Source: Aldrovandia affinis
Taxonomy: Eukaryota > Chordata > Actinopteri > Notacanthiformes > Halosauridae
Direction: 5' to 3'
DNA: 64,000 bases
Assembly: GCA_029706075.1 (NCBI GenBank)
Contig: JAINUG010000165.1
Coordinates: 844,506-908,505 of the forward strand
In this document: positions 1 through 12,794 of the stretch, in pieces
How positions within the stretch are numbered: position 1 is the stretch's first letter
Layout of the letters: each line of letters opens with the position of its first letter
The notes under the pieces: model-generated
The model's input: the letters and a program-made list of their open reading frames with translations, nothing else
Told to the model about the DNA's origin: nothing
Databases searched by the model: none
Made by a program: the position numbers and the translations under genes

Positions 1-1969
<1,969 letters not shown>

Positions 1970-2150
1970 AAACACACATACCCGTACTCGCTCTGATTAT
2001 GTTTCTCTCCCTCGGTTTGATTGTCCAATGATTTTCCTCGCACCTTCAGTGTATCTTGATGCAATCCTCTTTCTCTACAATGTATTCCTAACAACACACC
2101 GGGAAAGCGGAAACCAAGGTCAAACAACTTCCGGGACGAAACTCGATTTC
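1970..2150 (-). promoter_or_regulatory. Conserved upstream module of unit A: candidate promoter and noncoding exon 1
   Basis: This block recurs upstream of every zinc-finger exon in the window. Read on the minus strand it holds an ETS-like box CCGGAAGT (2127-2134), then a conserved segment of about 140 bases ending at a good splice donor (GTATG at 1981 downward). The donor-to-acceptor distance to the coding exon is about 1.0 kb. The conservation, box and donor are seen; the promoter and first-exon role is inference. Confidence 0.4.
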
Positions 2151-2246
2151 GATCTCATTCATTTTCAATGGGTAGAGGCTAGTTGCTACCCATCCAGAGG
2201 ACCGAGATGCGAAGTAAAATGCGTGAAATTGACCATCGTAATTTAC

Positions 2247-2330
2247 AGTTAGGGTTATGGTTAGGTTTAGGGGTTAGGGATTGGATTACGATTAGATTTA
2301 GGGGTTAGGGTTACGGTTAGGGTTCGGTCA
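2247..2330 (+). repeat. Degenerate telomere-like repeat (TTAGGG variants)
   Basis: About 80 bases of imperfect GTTAGGG/TTTAGGGG units. The same tract is present in unit B at about 15748-15832, so it was carried by the segmental duplication. It is interstitial and not a chromosome end. Confidence 0.7.
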
Positions 2331-2477
2331 CGCGCACTGTAAAATTGAAAAAAGGCCAATCACATCTCGAATCGCATCTCCTCTGTATGGGTGGCATCTA
2401 ACCTACGGAGTTTGTACACCGTTTCCGGCATTGTTCCGAGTGTCAAACCATCTGCTTCACACAATGTTCAAAGCAAT

Positions 2478-2700
2478 GCGTCCTGTGTTTAAATGCTAGG
2501 AGCATAACAACATATTTTTAAATAGGGGGTTATGACATCGTATGGGATGAAAAAACTGTCTGCAGTGGATGACTAAATCTTTACGGGAGATTTTGAGCGA
2601 CTGTACAGAGTATATAAAAAGTAAAACTCAGAGAGGAACAGGGTAGTAGATTATTGTAATATGCGGGATAAGGCTAAAAAGGAAATAGCAGCTAAAAGAC
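2478..2700 (+). mobile_element. CR1-type LINE fragment with internal deletion
   Basis: The left part matches the start of the endonuclease region of the CR1 copy near 45960, and the right part matches its endonuclease-RT linker near 46820-46950. Most of the endonuclease is missing between the two. The equivalent fragment in unit B is at about 15980-16203. Confidence 0.65.
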
Positions 2701-3460
2701 ATAATTGCAGGCAGCTGCATACCATACCTGTAACACTAGAAGGAAAAGGTTAGTTACTTTTTTTGGTTTGTTTTATTAAATGGAGTAAGCAGGGGTATAT
2801 GGTGTTGAGCAAGTAGGCAGTGGTGATGACAATTAGCTAGATGTACAGAATTCAGTGGTAGTGGAGTCTGAAAAGGTGGGTTTTGAGTCTCTTGCGGAAG
2901 ATCGCAAGTGATTCCGCGGTCCTGGTGCTTGCTTTTCAAGCGGCTAGAGGTAGGCTTACTGCTCCCCCATCCCTCCAGTCACTCATCACTCCCAACAGCC
3001 CAGCCAGACCCCTCCACTCTGCCTCCTCTGGCAAACTGACTGCCCCATCCCTCCGGGCGCCTGGCAGCCGCTCCTCGCGGTCTCTTCTCTTCTCTGTCCT
3101 GACCCCTCGGAGGTGGAACGACCTTCCGCAATCGGTCAGGACCGCGGAATCACTTGCGATCTTCCGCAAGAGCCCACCTTTTCAGACTCCACTACCACAG
3201 AACTCTGTACATCTAGCTAATTGTCATCACCACTGCCTACTTGCTCTACACTTTATACCCCTGCTTACTCCACTTAATAAAAACAACAACAACTAACCTT
3301 TTCCTTCCCAGTGTTACAGGTATGGTACGCAGCTACCTGCAATGGTTGCTGTATTACTGCACTGATCTCTTGCGCGTACTATGATTGTTCCTACCATGTA
3401 GTATTTATGCACATCTTGTAAGTCGCTCTGGATAAGAGCGCCTGCTAAAATTTTTAAATG
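2701..3460. mobile_element. Inverted pair of L2-like LINE 3' ends (foldback structure)
   Basis: Two copies of the same LINE 3' end face each other. The minus copy is about 2711-2925 and the plus copy about 3138-3345, with arms of about 200 bases. The plus copy encodes the typical C-terminal LINE phrase RRWNDLPQSVR. It continues to a tail with AAGTCGCTCTGGATAAGAG at about 3420, a tail also carried by SINEs in this window. The arms overlap in LINE content, so simple twin priming does not explain them. The same structure is in unit B at about 16204-16960. Confidence 0.65.
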
Positions 3461-3474
3461 TTAATGTAAAATGT

Positions 3475-3760
3475 TCGTTTTCAGCGACGGCCAGACGTCC
3501 GCAAATGCGCCTTTGGTCTGCAGAACTTTCTACTGCCGCTTTTACACATGTAGTCTTAAGGTAGTCGGTAGCATGGATATATCTATCCGGCTTGGGTACA
3601 TTTTCAATTCTGATTGGGTGACAATCGTGCTTTATCCAGATATTTCCTTTTGTTTTATTTAATTTAGACTCGGGGGTTTTGCAAGCAGACGTTTTATGTT
3701 ATAGCTACTCTGAATCATGGCAGGAAACATCGTTGGCAAGAACTCATTGTGTAAAATGGT
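3475..3760 (+). repeat. Plus-strand relic of a zinc-finger upstream module
   Basis: This diverged segment aligns in direct orientation with the intron-like region upstream of units C, D and E (around 56930-57275). Examples are the GCCAGACGTC-GCAAATGCG run and the AAGCAGACGTTT run. No zinc-finger exon follows it. Unit B keeps only part of it, because about 320 bases matching 3672-3992 are missing there. Confidence 0.55.
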
Positions 3761-3762
3761 AT

Positions 3763-3990
3763 TACAGTTTTTTACGATTGCTTTGACATTTTGCATAACA
3801 GAGTTTCAATGTGCAAAACTCTTAATACAGAATGCCACATTGTTCATTTTGGGCTCAAAATCTAATATTGCATGCAAAATAAAAATAATTGAACCAAATT
3901 AGATTGTATATCATGCAAACGTTTATCATAGCGTCAGAACATTGGATATGCTCATCGTTGAAGTGGAATTATTGGTGTATTTTTCAAATG
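3763..3990 (+). mobile_element. End fragment of an IS630/Tc1-type DNA transposon
   Basis: After a TA, the sequence CAGTTTTTTACGATTGCTTT matches, in inverted orientation, the right end of the transposon ending near 21933. No transposase is present. The inner boundary is uncertain. Confidence 0.5.
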
Positions 3991-4129
3991 CAACGGTCAT
4001 TATCAAGTAATGCTGTCAAACTAATTGTCATCAAAACAGACTATGCAAGGGTCATTTCCTCGTAAGTACTAGAAATTATGTACAGCAAGCATCCCTTGTG
4101 ATAGACTGCAGTGTATATATATATATATA

Positions 4130-4772
4130 GGGTGATATCAGCTAAATTGGGCCATCAGGTAAAATGAGCCATTTAAGGTTTGAGCGTCTCAGCTCTTAAA
4201 ATCTTAACAGACAATGACTGCAAATGATATTAAACTGTTGCCACAACTGTACTTGACATGTAACAATTGACTTGATTGGTCTATGGTTGCTATGGTGGTC
4301 GGGGCAATGCCTCACATCGAGACTGCTGAGAGAACTTCAAGTGAGTGGCCTGACATATGAAAATGTACTTGTCAATAATAAGGTTGATAAATCAATAAAA
4401 AACAAATGTACATCTATAAATGATTATGTATACTACATGCTCTGATGGCCTCCATCAGATATAATGCTGATAGTTTGTTAATAAACTTATTTATTTATAA
4501 AAAAGCATTTTTTGTTAGTGGCTCAATTTACCTTAATGTGTTAAGGTAAATTGAGCCATACATTTCAGCCAAAATGAGCCACCTTCTGAATTGAGTTTTA
4601 GCGGATATTTTGATGGTTCCTCTTCTTAAAAGTAGGCTATTAATATATTATTATATTATATTATTGTATATATTACATGCCTCTTTTCACATTTTCCCTT
4701 CTAATTATGTATGTGTGTGTTAGCTCTGGTCCAGGGCGCTTCGTGAGCTAGCTCTCACTAGCTAGTGCTCTG

Positions 4773-4836
<64 letters not shown>

Positions 4837-5270
4837 TGATGAATGAGTGATTTACTGAAGCATCAGTCTAAAAGAGTAGCCTTGTCTCCCGTTTTAATAT
4901 GACTTTCTTTACAGTTGTTCCTAGAGTATTTTTAATTCCAGATATGCATGTGTAAGCCTGCGTAGTTAGGCACACACGCACACACACACACACACACATG
5001 CACAGACACATTCATGTTCCAAAATGAGTTCCTAAAGTAATTGGTATTTCATGAATTAATTTTAATGTTATTCTTTATGAATTCTTAATGCTTTAATGTT
5101 ATTCTTCATGAGTTCATTTAATGTTATTTAAATGCAATGTTTTAGTGTGTTGAGATTAAAGATGATTCGATTATTTTATGAGAAATGACTCTGCTTAGCT
5201 TTACAGTTTGAGTGGCTCATTTTAGCTGATCAGCCGGCCCATTTTACCTGAACACTGCTCATCTAAAAAA
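4130..5270. mobile_element. TIR DNA element, unit A copy, right end lost
   Basis: It starts with GGGTGATATCAGCTAAAT immediately after a (TA)n run and matches the complete copy at 17376-18944. The right terminus is absent: sequence switches to an L2-like LINE at about 5271. A perfect palindrome with 17-bp arms and a 4-base loop lies at 4520-4557, and a (CA)n tract at 4773-4834. No transposase frame is visible. It lacks the hAT MITE present in the unit B copy. Confidence 0.65.
4773..4834. repeat. (CA)n microsatellite
   Basis: About 31 uninterrupted dinucleotide repeats inside the TIR element. The unit B homologue at about 18273-18306 is much shorter, so this array has changed length since the duplication. 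Confidence 0.95.
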
Positions 5271-6366
5271 ATGATGTCCGGTATACCGTGTTTTTGATCA
5301 TTTGAGAAGTTGAAGTTTGAGTTGTCAGTAAGTTTTAATCTTGTAACTGAAGTCATGTTTGGGAAACGTGATAAGAGGCAGGTTCCCACTTCTGAGAAAG
5401 GCGGAAAGGCCATACCTGATGTTAACAGTGATTCTCTTATCAATGAAACGAAGGGTTTTATCTGTTCATATTTGAAGTTGGAGGACATGGAAAGGTACAT
5501 TGAAATAAGTATGGTTTTCAAGTTGACGAAGATAAGGTGTGGAGTTTGGATGATATGAAGAAAGCGTACAGTAAATTACAACGCGTGCCGGATAAACGTA
5601 AACTTCCCCTTGCTGTGCTTATTGTTCCGCAGAGGCGGAATGAAATGCCAAGGCTGAAACCGACCGCCTCCCTGACATTGAGAGAGAGAAAGTTAAAAAT
5701 CTAGCCGAAGAACTGAAAAGCGTTAAAGCAAAGAGGGCTAAGAAAGACACCCTTATTAACAAACCTAGTAGGATAACTAAGGAAAGTGCCACACTTATTG
5801 ATAACATTTTTACTAATGTTCATGGCCCAACAACAAGTGGTTTGTTTTTAAGTGATGTCAGTGATCATCTTCCTATATTTGTGATCTTGCATAATTTAAA
5901 GGTTAAATGTCCAGTTGATGTAAGTGAGCCTTCTTGTAAATTAGTAAGAATAAGGACTCCAGAAAAAATGGAGGCCTTAAAGATAGACCTTACAAACTAC
6001 AATTGGGATGAGGTGTATGTTGACGATCCTACTCAGGCCTATGATGCATTTTTGTTCACATTTATAGAGTTATACAACAAACATTGTCCTATTACAAAGT
6101 GCTGGGTGAAGGATAAATACAAAGGAAAGCCATGGATGACTAATAGTATGCGAAGGGCGTGCAAAAAGAAAAAAAGAAAAAATTACTTTATAAGAAATAT
6201 TTACAACTGAGAACCAGTGAAAGTGAAGAAACATATAAGTTGTATAAGAATAAATTGACTTCCATTATGAGACTACAGAAGAAGGAATGCTATAATAAAA
6301 TATTAGAGGACAGTAAAAACAACATTCAAAGGACTTGGAAAGTAATCAATCATATTATTCGGAATA
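5271..6366 (+). pseudogene. L2-like non-LTR retrotransposon fragment (endonuclease end and linker)
   Basis: The frame around 5760-6200 encodes the end of an AP-endonuclease domain, with the catalytic SDHLPIF motif (residues 5-11 of the 5842-6210 frame) and LIDNIFTN just upstream. A linker region follows (KPWMTNSMRRACKKKK), continuing in another frame after a frameshift near 6185. Upstream, 5310-5560 encodes an unassigned charged peptide that may be an ORF1 remnant. The element is interrupted by the SINE at 6379 and resumes at 6752. No reverse transcriptase remains. Confidence 0.7.
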
Positions 6367-6378
6367 GATATTTTAAAT

Positions 6379-6739
6379 GGGCGGCACGGTGGTGCAGTGG
6401 ATTCCGCTGTCGCCTCACAGTAAGAAGGTCTCGGGTTCGAATCCAGGCCGGGGGCCTTTCTGTGCGGAGTTTGCATGTTCTCCCGTGTCGCGTGGGTTTC
6501 CTCCGGGTACTCGGTTTCCTCCCACAGTCCAAAGACATGCACGTTAGGCTAATTGGAGAGTCTAAATTGCCCGTAGGTATGAGTGTGTGAGTGAATGGTG
6601 TGTGTGCCCTGCGATGGATTGGCAACCTGTCCAGGGTGTATTCCTGCCTCTCGCCCGGAACGCATGCTGGGATAGGCTCCAGCCCCCCCCCCGCGACCCT
6701 GACTAGGAATAAGCCGCTTAGATAATGGATGGATGGATG
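6379..6739 (+). mobile_element. DANA/Mermaid-like tRNA-derived SINE
   Basis: The head GGGCGGCACGGTGGTGCAG has a Pol III A-box-like motif, and GGTTCGAATCC supplies the B box. The body (TTTGCATGTTCTCCC, GTGGGTTTCCTCCGGGTA, CCACAGTCCAAAGACATGC) is that of DANA/Mermaid-type SINEs. It ends in (GGAT)n. Target duplications GATATTTTAAAT (6367-6378) and GATATTATAAAT (6740-6751) flank it, with one mismatch, so it inserted into the L2-like LINE. Confidence 0.85.
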
Positions 6740-6751
6740 GATATTATAAAT

Positions 6752-6941
6752 CAGAATTTCCAAGTTATTTTCTAAATAGCTCTGATGATACAGTGGACAA
6801 TTTAAAAAACATTGTTGATGACTTCAACGATTAATTTTGTTGGTGTTGGCACTAATTTGGCCAATAAAATTGCTGTACCTGATGATAAAAAATATATGTT
6901 TGATAATCTGATTAATGGTAATAAGAACGGTATATAGTGCA
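6752..6941 (+). pseudogene. Continuation of the L2-like LINE fragment
   Basis: It resumes after the SINE and encodes, across frames, FVGVGTNLANKI, a phrase of the endonuclease-RT linker of this LINE group. It is cut at about 6942 by the 3' tail of a minus-strand CR1. Confidence 0.55.
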
Positions 6942-8652
6942 TATAAGAACATAAGAACATAAGAATACATAATGATGAGAACGGGCCGTTCGGCCCATCT
7001 TGGCTCATCATGTCCTAATCTAAAGAACATCTAGTACTACATCTAGCCTGGCCTTGAATAGCCCGAGCGTTTCTGCCTCTACTACTTGACCTGGCAAGCT
7101 GTTCCAGGCATTGACAACTCTCTGTGTAAAGAAAAACTTCCTAATATCTGTGCGGAATTTGCCTTTAACTAATTTCCACCTGTGGCCTCTTGTTCTGCTG
7201 ACCCCACTTATCTTAAAAAATCTTTGGTATTGTACTTTGTTAATCCCTTTTAGGAATTTAAAAACCTCAATCAAATCCCCCCTAAGTCTGCGTTTGCTAA
7301 GTTTAAATAGATTGAGTGCCTTAAGTCTATCATCATAACTTTTACCTTTCATACCAGGTATCAGTTTAGTTGCCCTTCTTTGGACTTTTTCAAGAGCTTC
7401 AATATCTTTCTTGTAGTGCGGTGCCCAGAACTGCACACAGTATTCTAAGTGCGGTCTGACAAAGGCGTTATATAACATTAATATAACCTCCTTTGATTTG
7501 TACTCAATACTTTTTGCTATGTATCCCAGCATCCTGTTGGCTTTTTTCACTGCTGTAGCACATTGCTTTGATGCAGATAGGCTTTGATCCACTACCACTC
7601 CTAAATCCTTTTCAAATTGAACACCTACTAACTTTTCTCCTCCCATAAAATACTCCTGTCTAATGTTTTTATTTCCCACATGCATAACTTTACATTTAGC
7701 AATATTGAACGTCATCTGCCATGTATCTGCCCATTTTTGGATTTTGTTTAAATCATCTTGGATTACTTTAGTCGATTCCAAACTGTTTGCCAAACCCCCA
7801 AGTTTAGTATCATCTGCAAATTTAACTATTTTGCTACTAATGTCCATATCCAGATCATTTATGTAAATAAGGAAGAGCAGAGGTCCCAGCACCGATCCCT
7901 GCGGGACACCACTGCCCACAGCACCGAGGTCAGATTCGGCCCCACCTACTGTTACTCTTTGTATTCGCCCTTGCAGCCAATTTTTAACCCACTGTGAAAC
8001 TACTCCTACAATTCCTACTGATTTCATTTTAGCAATGAGCCTCTCATGTGGTACCTTGTCAAATGCTTTCTGAAAGTCCAAATATATAACATCATAAGCC
8101 TGGTTCAGGTCAACACACTTTGTAGCCTCTTGAAAAAAGTCCAGGAGGTTTGTTAGGCATGACCTCCCCTTGAGAAATCCATGCTGGCTCTCCCTTAAAA
8201 TACTATTATTTTTCAAGAATGATTCCAACTTATCCCTAATAATACATTCCAGCATTTTACATGCGATGCAAGTTAAACTGACAGGCCTATAGTTCCTGGG
8301 TCAGTACGGTCCCCCTTCTTATATATTGGAATTATACTACCCTGTTTCCAGTCATCTGGTATTTCTCCAGTGATTATGGATTGACTGAAAATATCTGTCA
8401 ATGGTTTATATATAATTTCCCCAAGTTCTTTGAGTACTCTGGGATATATGCCATCCGGGCCTGCTGCCTTATTTGTCTTAAGTTTTTGTAGTTTTGTAGT
8501 ACTTCTACATCCCTTATCTCAAAGTCCTCCAAAACATTCCGTACCTTGTCTATACATTTAGGCATATTTATAACCTCTTCTCTAGTAAAGCTCTCCACAA
8601 AGTAACTGTTTAGTGTGTTTGCAATGTCCTTATTATTATAAACCAAAGTTCC
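6942..8652 (-). mobile_element. CR1-clade LINE, reverse transcriptase part, running into an assembly gap
   Basis: The minus strand carries an uninterrupted 411-residue reverse-transcriptase frame (8255 down to 7020). It includes DFQKAFDKVPHE, the SGVPQGSVLGPLLF block and the catalytic FADDTKL motif, followed by the CR1-type C-terminus ([33 protein letters not shown]). The 3' tail is an imperfect 8-bp repeat, TTCTTATG, typical of CR1 tails. Just upstream of 8255 a single-base deletion relative to the 47.4-kb copy breaks the frame. Sequence further 5' is lost in the gap. It is very similar to the plus-strand copy at 45.7-48.8 kb. Confidence 0.9.
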
Positions 8653-8752
8653 NNNNNNNNNNNNNNNNNNNNNNNNNNNNNNNNNNNNNNNNNNNNNNNN
8701 NNNNNNNNNNNNNNNNNNNNNNNNNNNNNNNNNNNNNNNNNNNNNNNNNNNN
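8653..8752. other. Assembly gap (100 N)
   Basis: Exactly 100 N, a conventional placeholder length, so the true gap size is unknown. The CR1 on the left stops at the gap and unrelated sequence starts on the right. Confidence 1.
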
Positions 8753-9500
8753 CTTGATAGTTGCCCTCCTCTTGGTCCGGCTCTGCGACCACCTCTTTCT
8801 CCTCCACGATTTCCTCTTCCTCTGCTGCGGCCTCCTCCGCGGTTCTGTTGCTGCTGTTGTTGACCCTGTTGTCCTTGATAGAACATCAGCTGCGCAGTCA
8901 TCAGTGTATGTTGGCCTTTTCCTGTTTTTCCTGTAACAGTCTTTCATCATGTACTATCCCAGTCTATCCGCTCCTTATGCTTCTTCCTCTTTTAAAACAT
9001 TCTCTTTGTCCCAGTCATTAAAGTCATTCTCACATGCGCGTAATCTTTCTACACTCAGTGTGCCGTCTACTGTAAATCCATGTTTTTGTTATTTCATGCC
9101 AAAATGTTACTTGTGTTAGTGGCCCATATCCCCATTTGTCGTACATTACTTTACACGGTCCAGTTGGGTATGGTGGCTCGGCAGGTCTGCTGTTGCGGCT
9201 TCCCATGTTGACCTACTTGAAAATCAACTTTTGTACAATTTAGTCGGTGTGCTTTAAAGAAAACATTATTTCTGTGAAACTTGTAGTTTACACCGTTCTT
9301 CTATACCCTCTCTCAGAATGAGATTCCTTTCAAATATAAAATGTGGACCTTTTACCCTTATAGATCACACATTCGTCCCTCCTATTATTTCATACGTATA
9401 TTGGGCACACATACACGTATGTATATAGATGTATTTTATACTTTATGCGAACTTATTTTGTTATACACAGAATATCTAGACTGTTTGTGAAATCCCTATG
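8753..9500 (-). other. Unidentified segment with a Gln/Gly/Arg-rich frame
   Basis: The minus strand from 8901 to the gap encodes a short peptide with a poly-Gln run followed by Arg-Gly-rich repeats (RGRGNRGGERGGRR). Further upstream on the same strand, about 9210-9030, is a second open stretch of about 55 codons beginning MGSRNSRPAEPPYP and containing KWGYGPL. The composition suggests a nucleic-acid-binding tail, as in Gag-like proteins, but I do not recognise the family. The left side is lost in the gap. No LTR or terminal repeat was identified. Confidence 0.35.
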
Positions 9501-9515
9501 ACTCACAACCCAGTA

Positions 9516-10280
9516 CAGGCAGTCCCCGGGTTACGAACGAGATCCATTCTTAAGTCTGTCTTTAAGTCGAATTTGTATGTAAGTCGGAACAGGCACATAC
9601 AGTTCTTATTAATCATCACTTAGTCAAATGTTTGTTTTAGTATAGTATTTATTTGACCTTTCTGTGCATATGAAACACTTAAGAAAAACTTCAAAATACA
9701 ATAAAACATCTTAAACATAACATTCAGTACATAATAATACTGTAATAATAACAATACTGTAATATTAATAATAATAATACAGTAATAATAGAAGTAACTA
9801 TGCACATACAGTACTCTAAAAAAAACATTAAAGAAAGGCTTCAAGCCTTTTCTTGCACTAAAGAAAGGCTAATAGGCATATTACGCAGATTTTGGTCTTC
9901 TATCCAAATTATCAATAGCCTTTCCATCTCAATAATTAAACCATTGCGTTGCTTGGTAATAATCGTGGCATTCAACGGGCATGGCCTTTCACATGCTCCA
10001 TTATTCTCCCTTTGTCTTTTAAAATTGTTTTCAAAAAAATTGATCATTGACCGGCTGTAGCCTAATGCTTTCCCCAATGGCTGATGGCGTTTCAACTCTC
10101 TCCGATCTCTTTATTATTTCAACTTTACTTTCCATGGTGATTGTTTTCCTTTAAGAAAAATTGAAAACAAAGCAAAACTAAAATGTATTCAAATTAATAT
10201 AATTTTAATAGGCCTTATGGCACTCCGTTCGTAAGTACAAGTTGTCCGTAGTGCCGGACGCTTCAACCCGGGACTGCCTG
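9516..10280 (-). mobile_element. Tigger/pogo-like DNA transposon remnant
   Basis: The ends are inverted: CAGGCAGTCCCCGGGTT after a TA on the left, and the reverse of CAGGCAGTCCCGGGTTGA on the right. The minus strand from about 10134 encodes the start of a pogo/Tigger transposase: a CENP-B-like helix-turn-helix with ETPSAIG and, after frameshifts, MERLLIIWIEDQ near 9910. The remaining transposase including the catalytic core is missing and replaced by AT-rich sequence. It is a dead internally deleted copy. Confidence 0.7.
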
Positions 10281-11110
10281 CACACTTGTAGTATGTGCCG
10301 GGGTCCCCCCCGCCCCATGGAGACATGCAGAAATGCTGATATTCCTAAATTTTTAATATTATTCATTTTTTTCATGAAAATAATCTTTTTACATTTTTCT
10401 TTTGCAGTACATGGAAAAAATGTAAATCCATGAATTAATGTTAAGATGTATTTTGGTGATTTCGCTTATTAATAATATTAATAGGAAGTCTTGGGGACTT
10501 AAAGGACACCAAATACAGAGAATCGCCCACACTCATACAGAAGATAATGTTAAGCGGGTGCTCCACTAAATGTGAAAAACAGGCTAGGTTTAGTTTGTAG
10601 TTAAACCTCGTCTGGCAGTTTAATCCGGCTGGCATGTGCGATGCTTGCGTAACAATGGAAGTTTTCATGAATTAGTTGACACTTTTGATACATTTTACAA
10701 ATGCTTTAAATCATGGCCAATACTGCCACCAAAGCCAAAATGGATATCGGTTAAACCTTGATTAGGACAGTTGAGGACTAGCTGCGCATAAAGCTATCTG
10801 ACAGTTATCTGTGTAGCCGGTGGCATCACAGATATACTGTATATATGCGATGATGCCGCATTCACCCTGTTCAGATACGTCTGGTTGTGAAAACGGTATG
10901 AAGAGGAATTAGCCTATGCAAAAATGCCACAAAGTTTTTTGTATATTTGTATAACTAAAGCAGCATTTGGTTATACAAATAGGAGAAACCATAGAAGCAA
11001 GGCTTGTGGGATAACTTTTCAAAAGTAAGTGGCAATTTCACTGTCACTTACAGCTGACGTTGAATGAATGACAGATATCACTATGATAACAAAACATAAC
11101 GTTAGCTAGT
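10281..11110. other. No recognisable feature
   Basis: AT-rich single-copy-looking sequence. No credible frame, RNA gene or known repeat was seen on either strand. Confidence 0.5.
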
Positions 11111-12794
11111 TGACAAACCATTTGTTAGGCAGGGTGATCCAACTTTCACCCTGGTTCTTAATGTATATGTGATGGGCAAACATTGATTACTGCATAACAA
11201 TACCCCAATTCAATTCTATAACACAAACACGATCGGTTTACAAAACAATTTGCAGTCAATTCAAGTTGTACTATTTCATGTTGCCAATGGCAGAGGCACT
11301 TACTTGCCCAGACTTCTGTCAGGTGGTCATCCGTTCTCCTGCATGACTGTTTGGAAGGGAGTTAGAATAATTATCCAAGTGCCTGGATGAGTCTCAGAAA
11401 TGTTAATGTTTTTGGAAAATGTTTTCTTGAACCAGAATTTTTTTAAAGTGCATTTAAATTCAATGTTTAAAATCGGAATGTAATAATCATTCAATTCAGT
11501 TACAAACCATTAGTTTCAACTTTGTTGAACTACAGATTCAATTTTTCCATACAATTATCCAATTCAAGCGTTACAGATTCAATATGATGCCATTCAAATT
11601 TGTGGTGGCACTAATATCACTACATATGTAAATTTGGCTTATAAAAGTGATTTTACATGGAACGTTTAATCAATAAAACACATTGTGCATAAGAAATTGA
11701 AATATTTTTCTTGTGAGGGATATTGAATTGGTAGCCTTTTGCCAGTTGTTTTAAGATCTTGCATTTCAAATGGAGCAAATACAAGTATTTTACATAAGAA
11801 TTAGCTGCTTATTGTGGTCACATTGTTTCAAGAGTTCAATTAGATTTTGAAAACACATCATTACATGATGGGGGGTCTATGCAATCCAACAATGTGTAAT
11901 GACATTTATGGAGATAGGGTATACACACAACATACACATACAATACATATATTGGTTTATTTGACAGGGACAGTATACAATTTTCAACATGCTTGTTACA
12001 GCATCCACTATTTTATGCCAAATTGATTGTAAAAAATACAAGTAAAAACAAATAACCATACATGTCTTAAAAATGGTATTAAAAACACAACATTCAATCA
12101 AAGTTTGTGTAACTACAAATACTGATTTGTTATTCAGTAAAAACAAATGGAATATCAGCATTAAACTTGTGAATAAATAGAAAACCTTGTCAAAAGTATC
12201 ATAATAATAATGTCAAAGTCATAATAATAAAAAATAAAATAATTGTTTTATTTCATTAATGACATTTATGACAAAACAAAAAACAAAACAAACCCTGAGA
12301 ACAACAAAGAATATGGTAACTGAATTCATTGTGTTACTGAATAAAATGTTTGTCAGATGATGCAGTATATATAAAAAGTACTCACTGAAATGTAACTGAA
12401 AATTGTGTTGTTTCTCATTAACCTTGCATTTTCCCATCACTTCTGCTAACATTACTGGAATCTGTTGGTACACCACTTAATCTATATCCCTGATGGTAGC
12501 TAGTTTGAATGCATGACATTTATAGGCTAGCAGCATTGCCTACATTGACAATTCACAAAATTATATCATGTGGTGAAGTTATTGTGCAGTAATTGAATGA
12601 TGGCTTCACCGATGGCAGGGAATCTCTAGACAGCAGTTGGTGTGCAAATATAAATATATCATTTAAGAAAATTCAATACATATTTTGGTCAAAAAATAAA
12701 GCAACAAAATTTGAAGATATTTTCAGGAATCTGCTTGTACCTGAATTAATTCTCCACTGCCCGCTTAAACTGAATCTCAATTAAAACACTTCCC
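11110..12794 (-). other. 3' flank of unit B, homologous to the unit C 3' flank
   Basis: Read on the minus strand it aligns with 27428-29660 downstream of unit C, including the CATTCAAACTAG and CCATTGGTGAAGCC stretches. It carries the empty site of a hAT MITE (ATCCCTGA at 12486-12493). No gene is seen. Candidate 3' UTR sequence of unit B lies next to the stop, but no poly(A) signal can be assigned with confidence. Confidence 0.7.

Noticed and set aside
2247-2330. True telomere or chromosome end
   Set aside because: The repeats are imperfect, short and internal, with coding units on both sides.
2711-3345. Foldback transposon with its own transposition mechanism
   Set aside because: Both arms are recognisable L2-like LINE 3' ends, so an inverted LINE pair is the simpler reading.
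7111-7997. Plus-strand frames opposite the CR1 reverse transcriptase
   Set aside because: They are antisense shadows of the RT domain; the same ones appear opposite the 47-kb copy.
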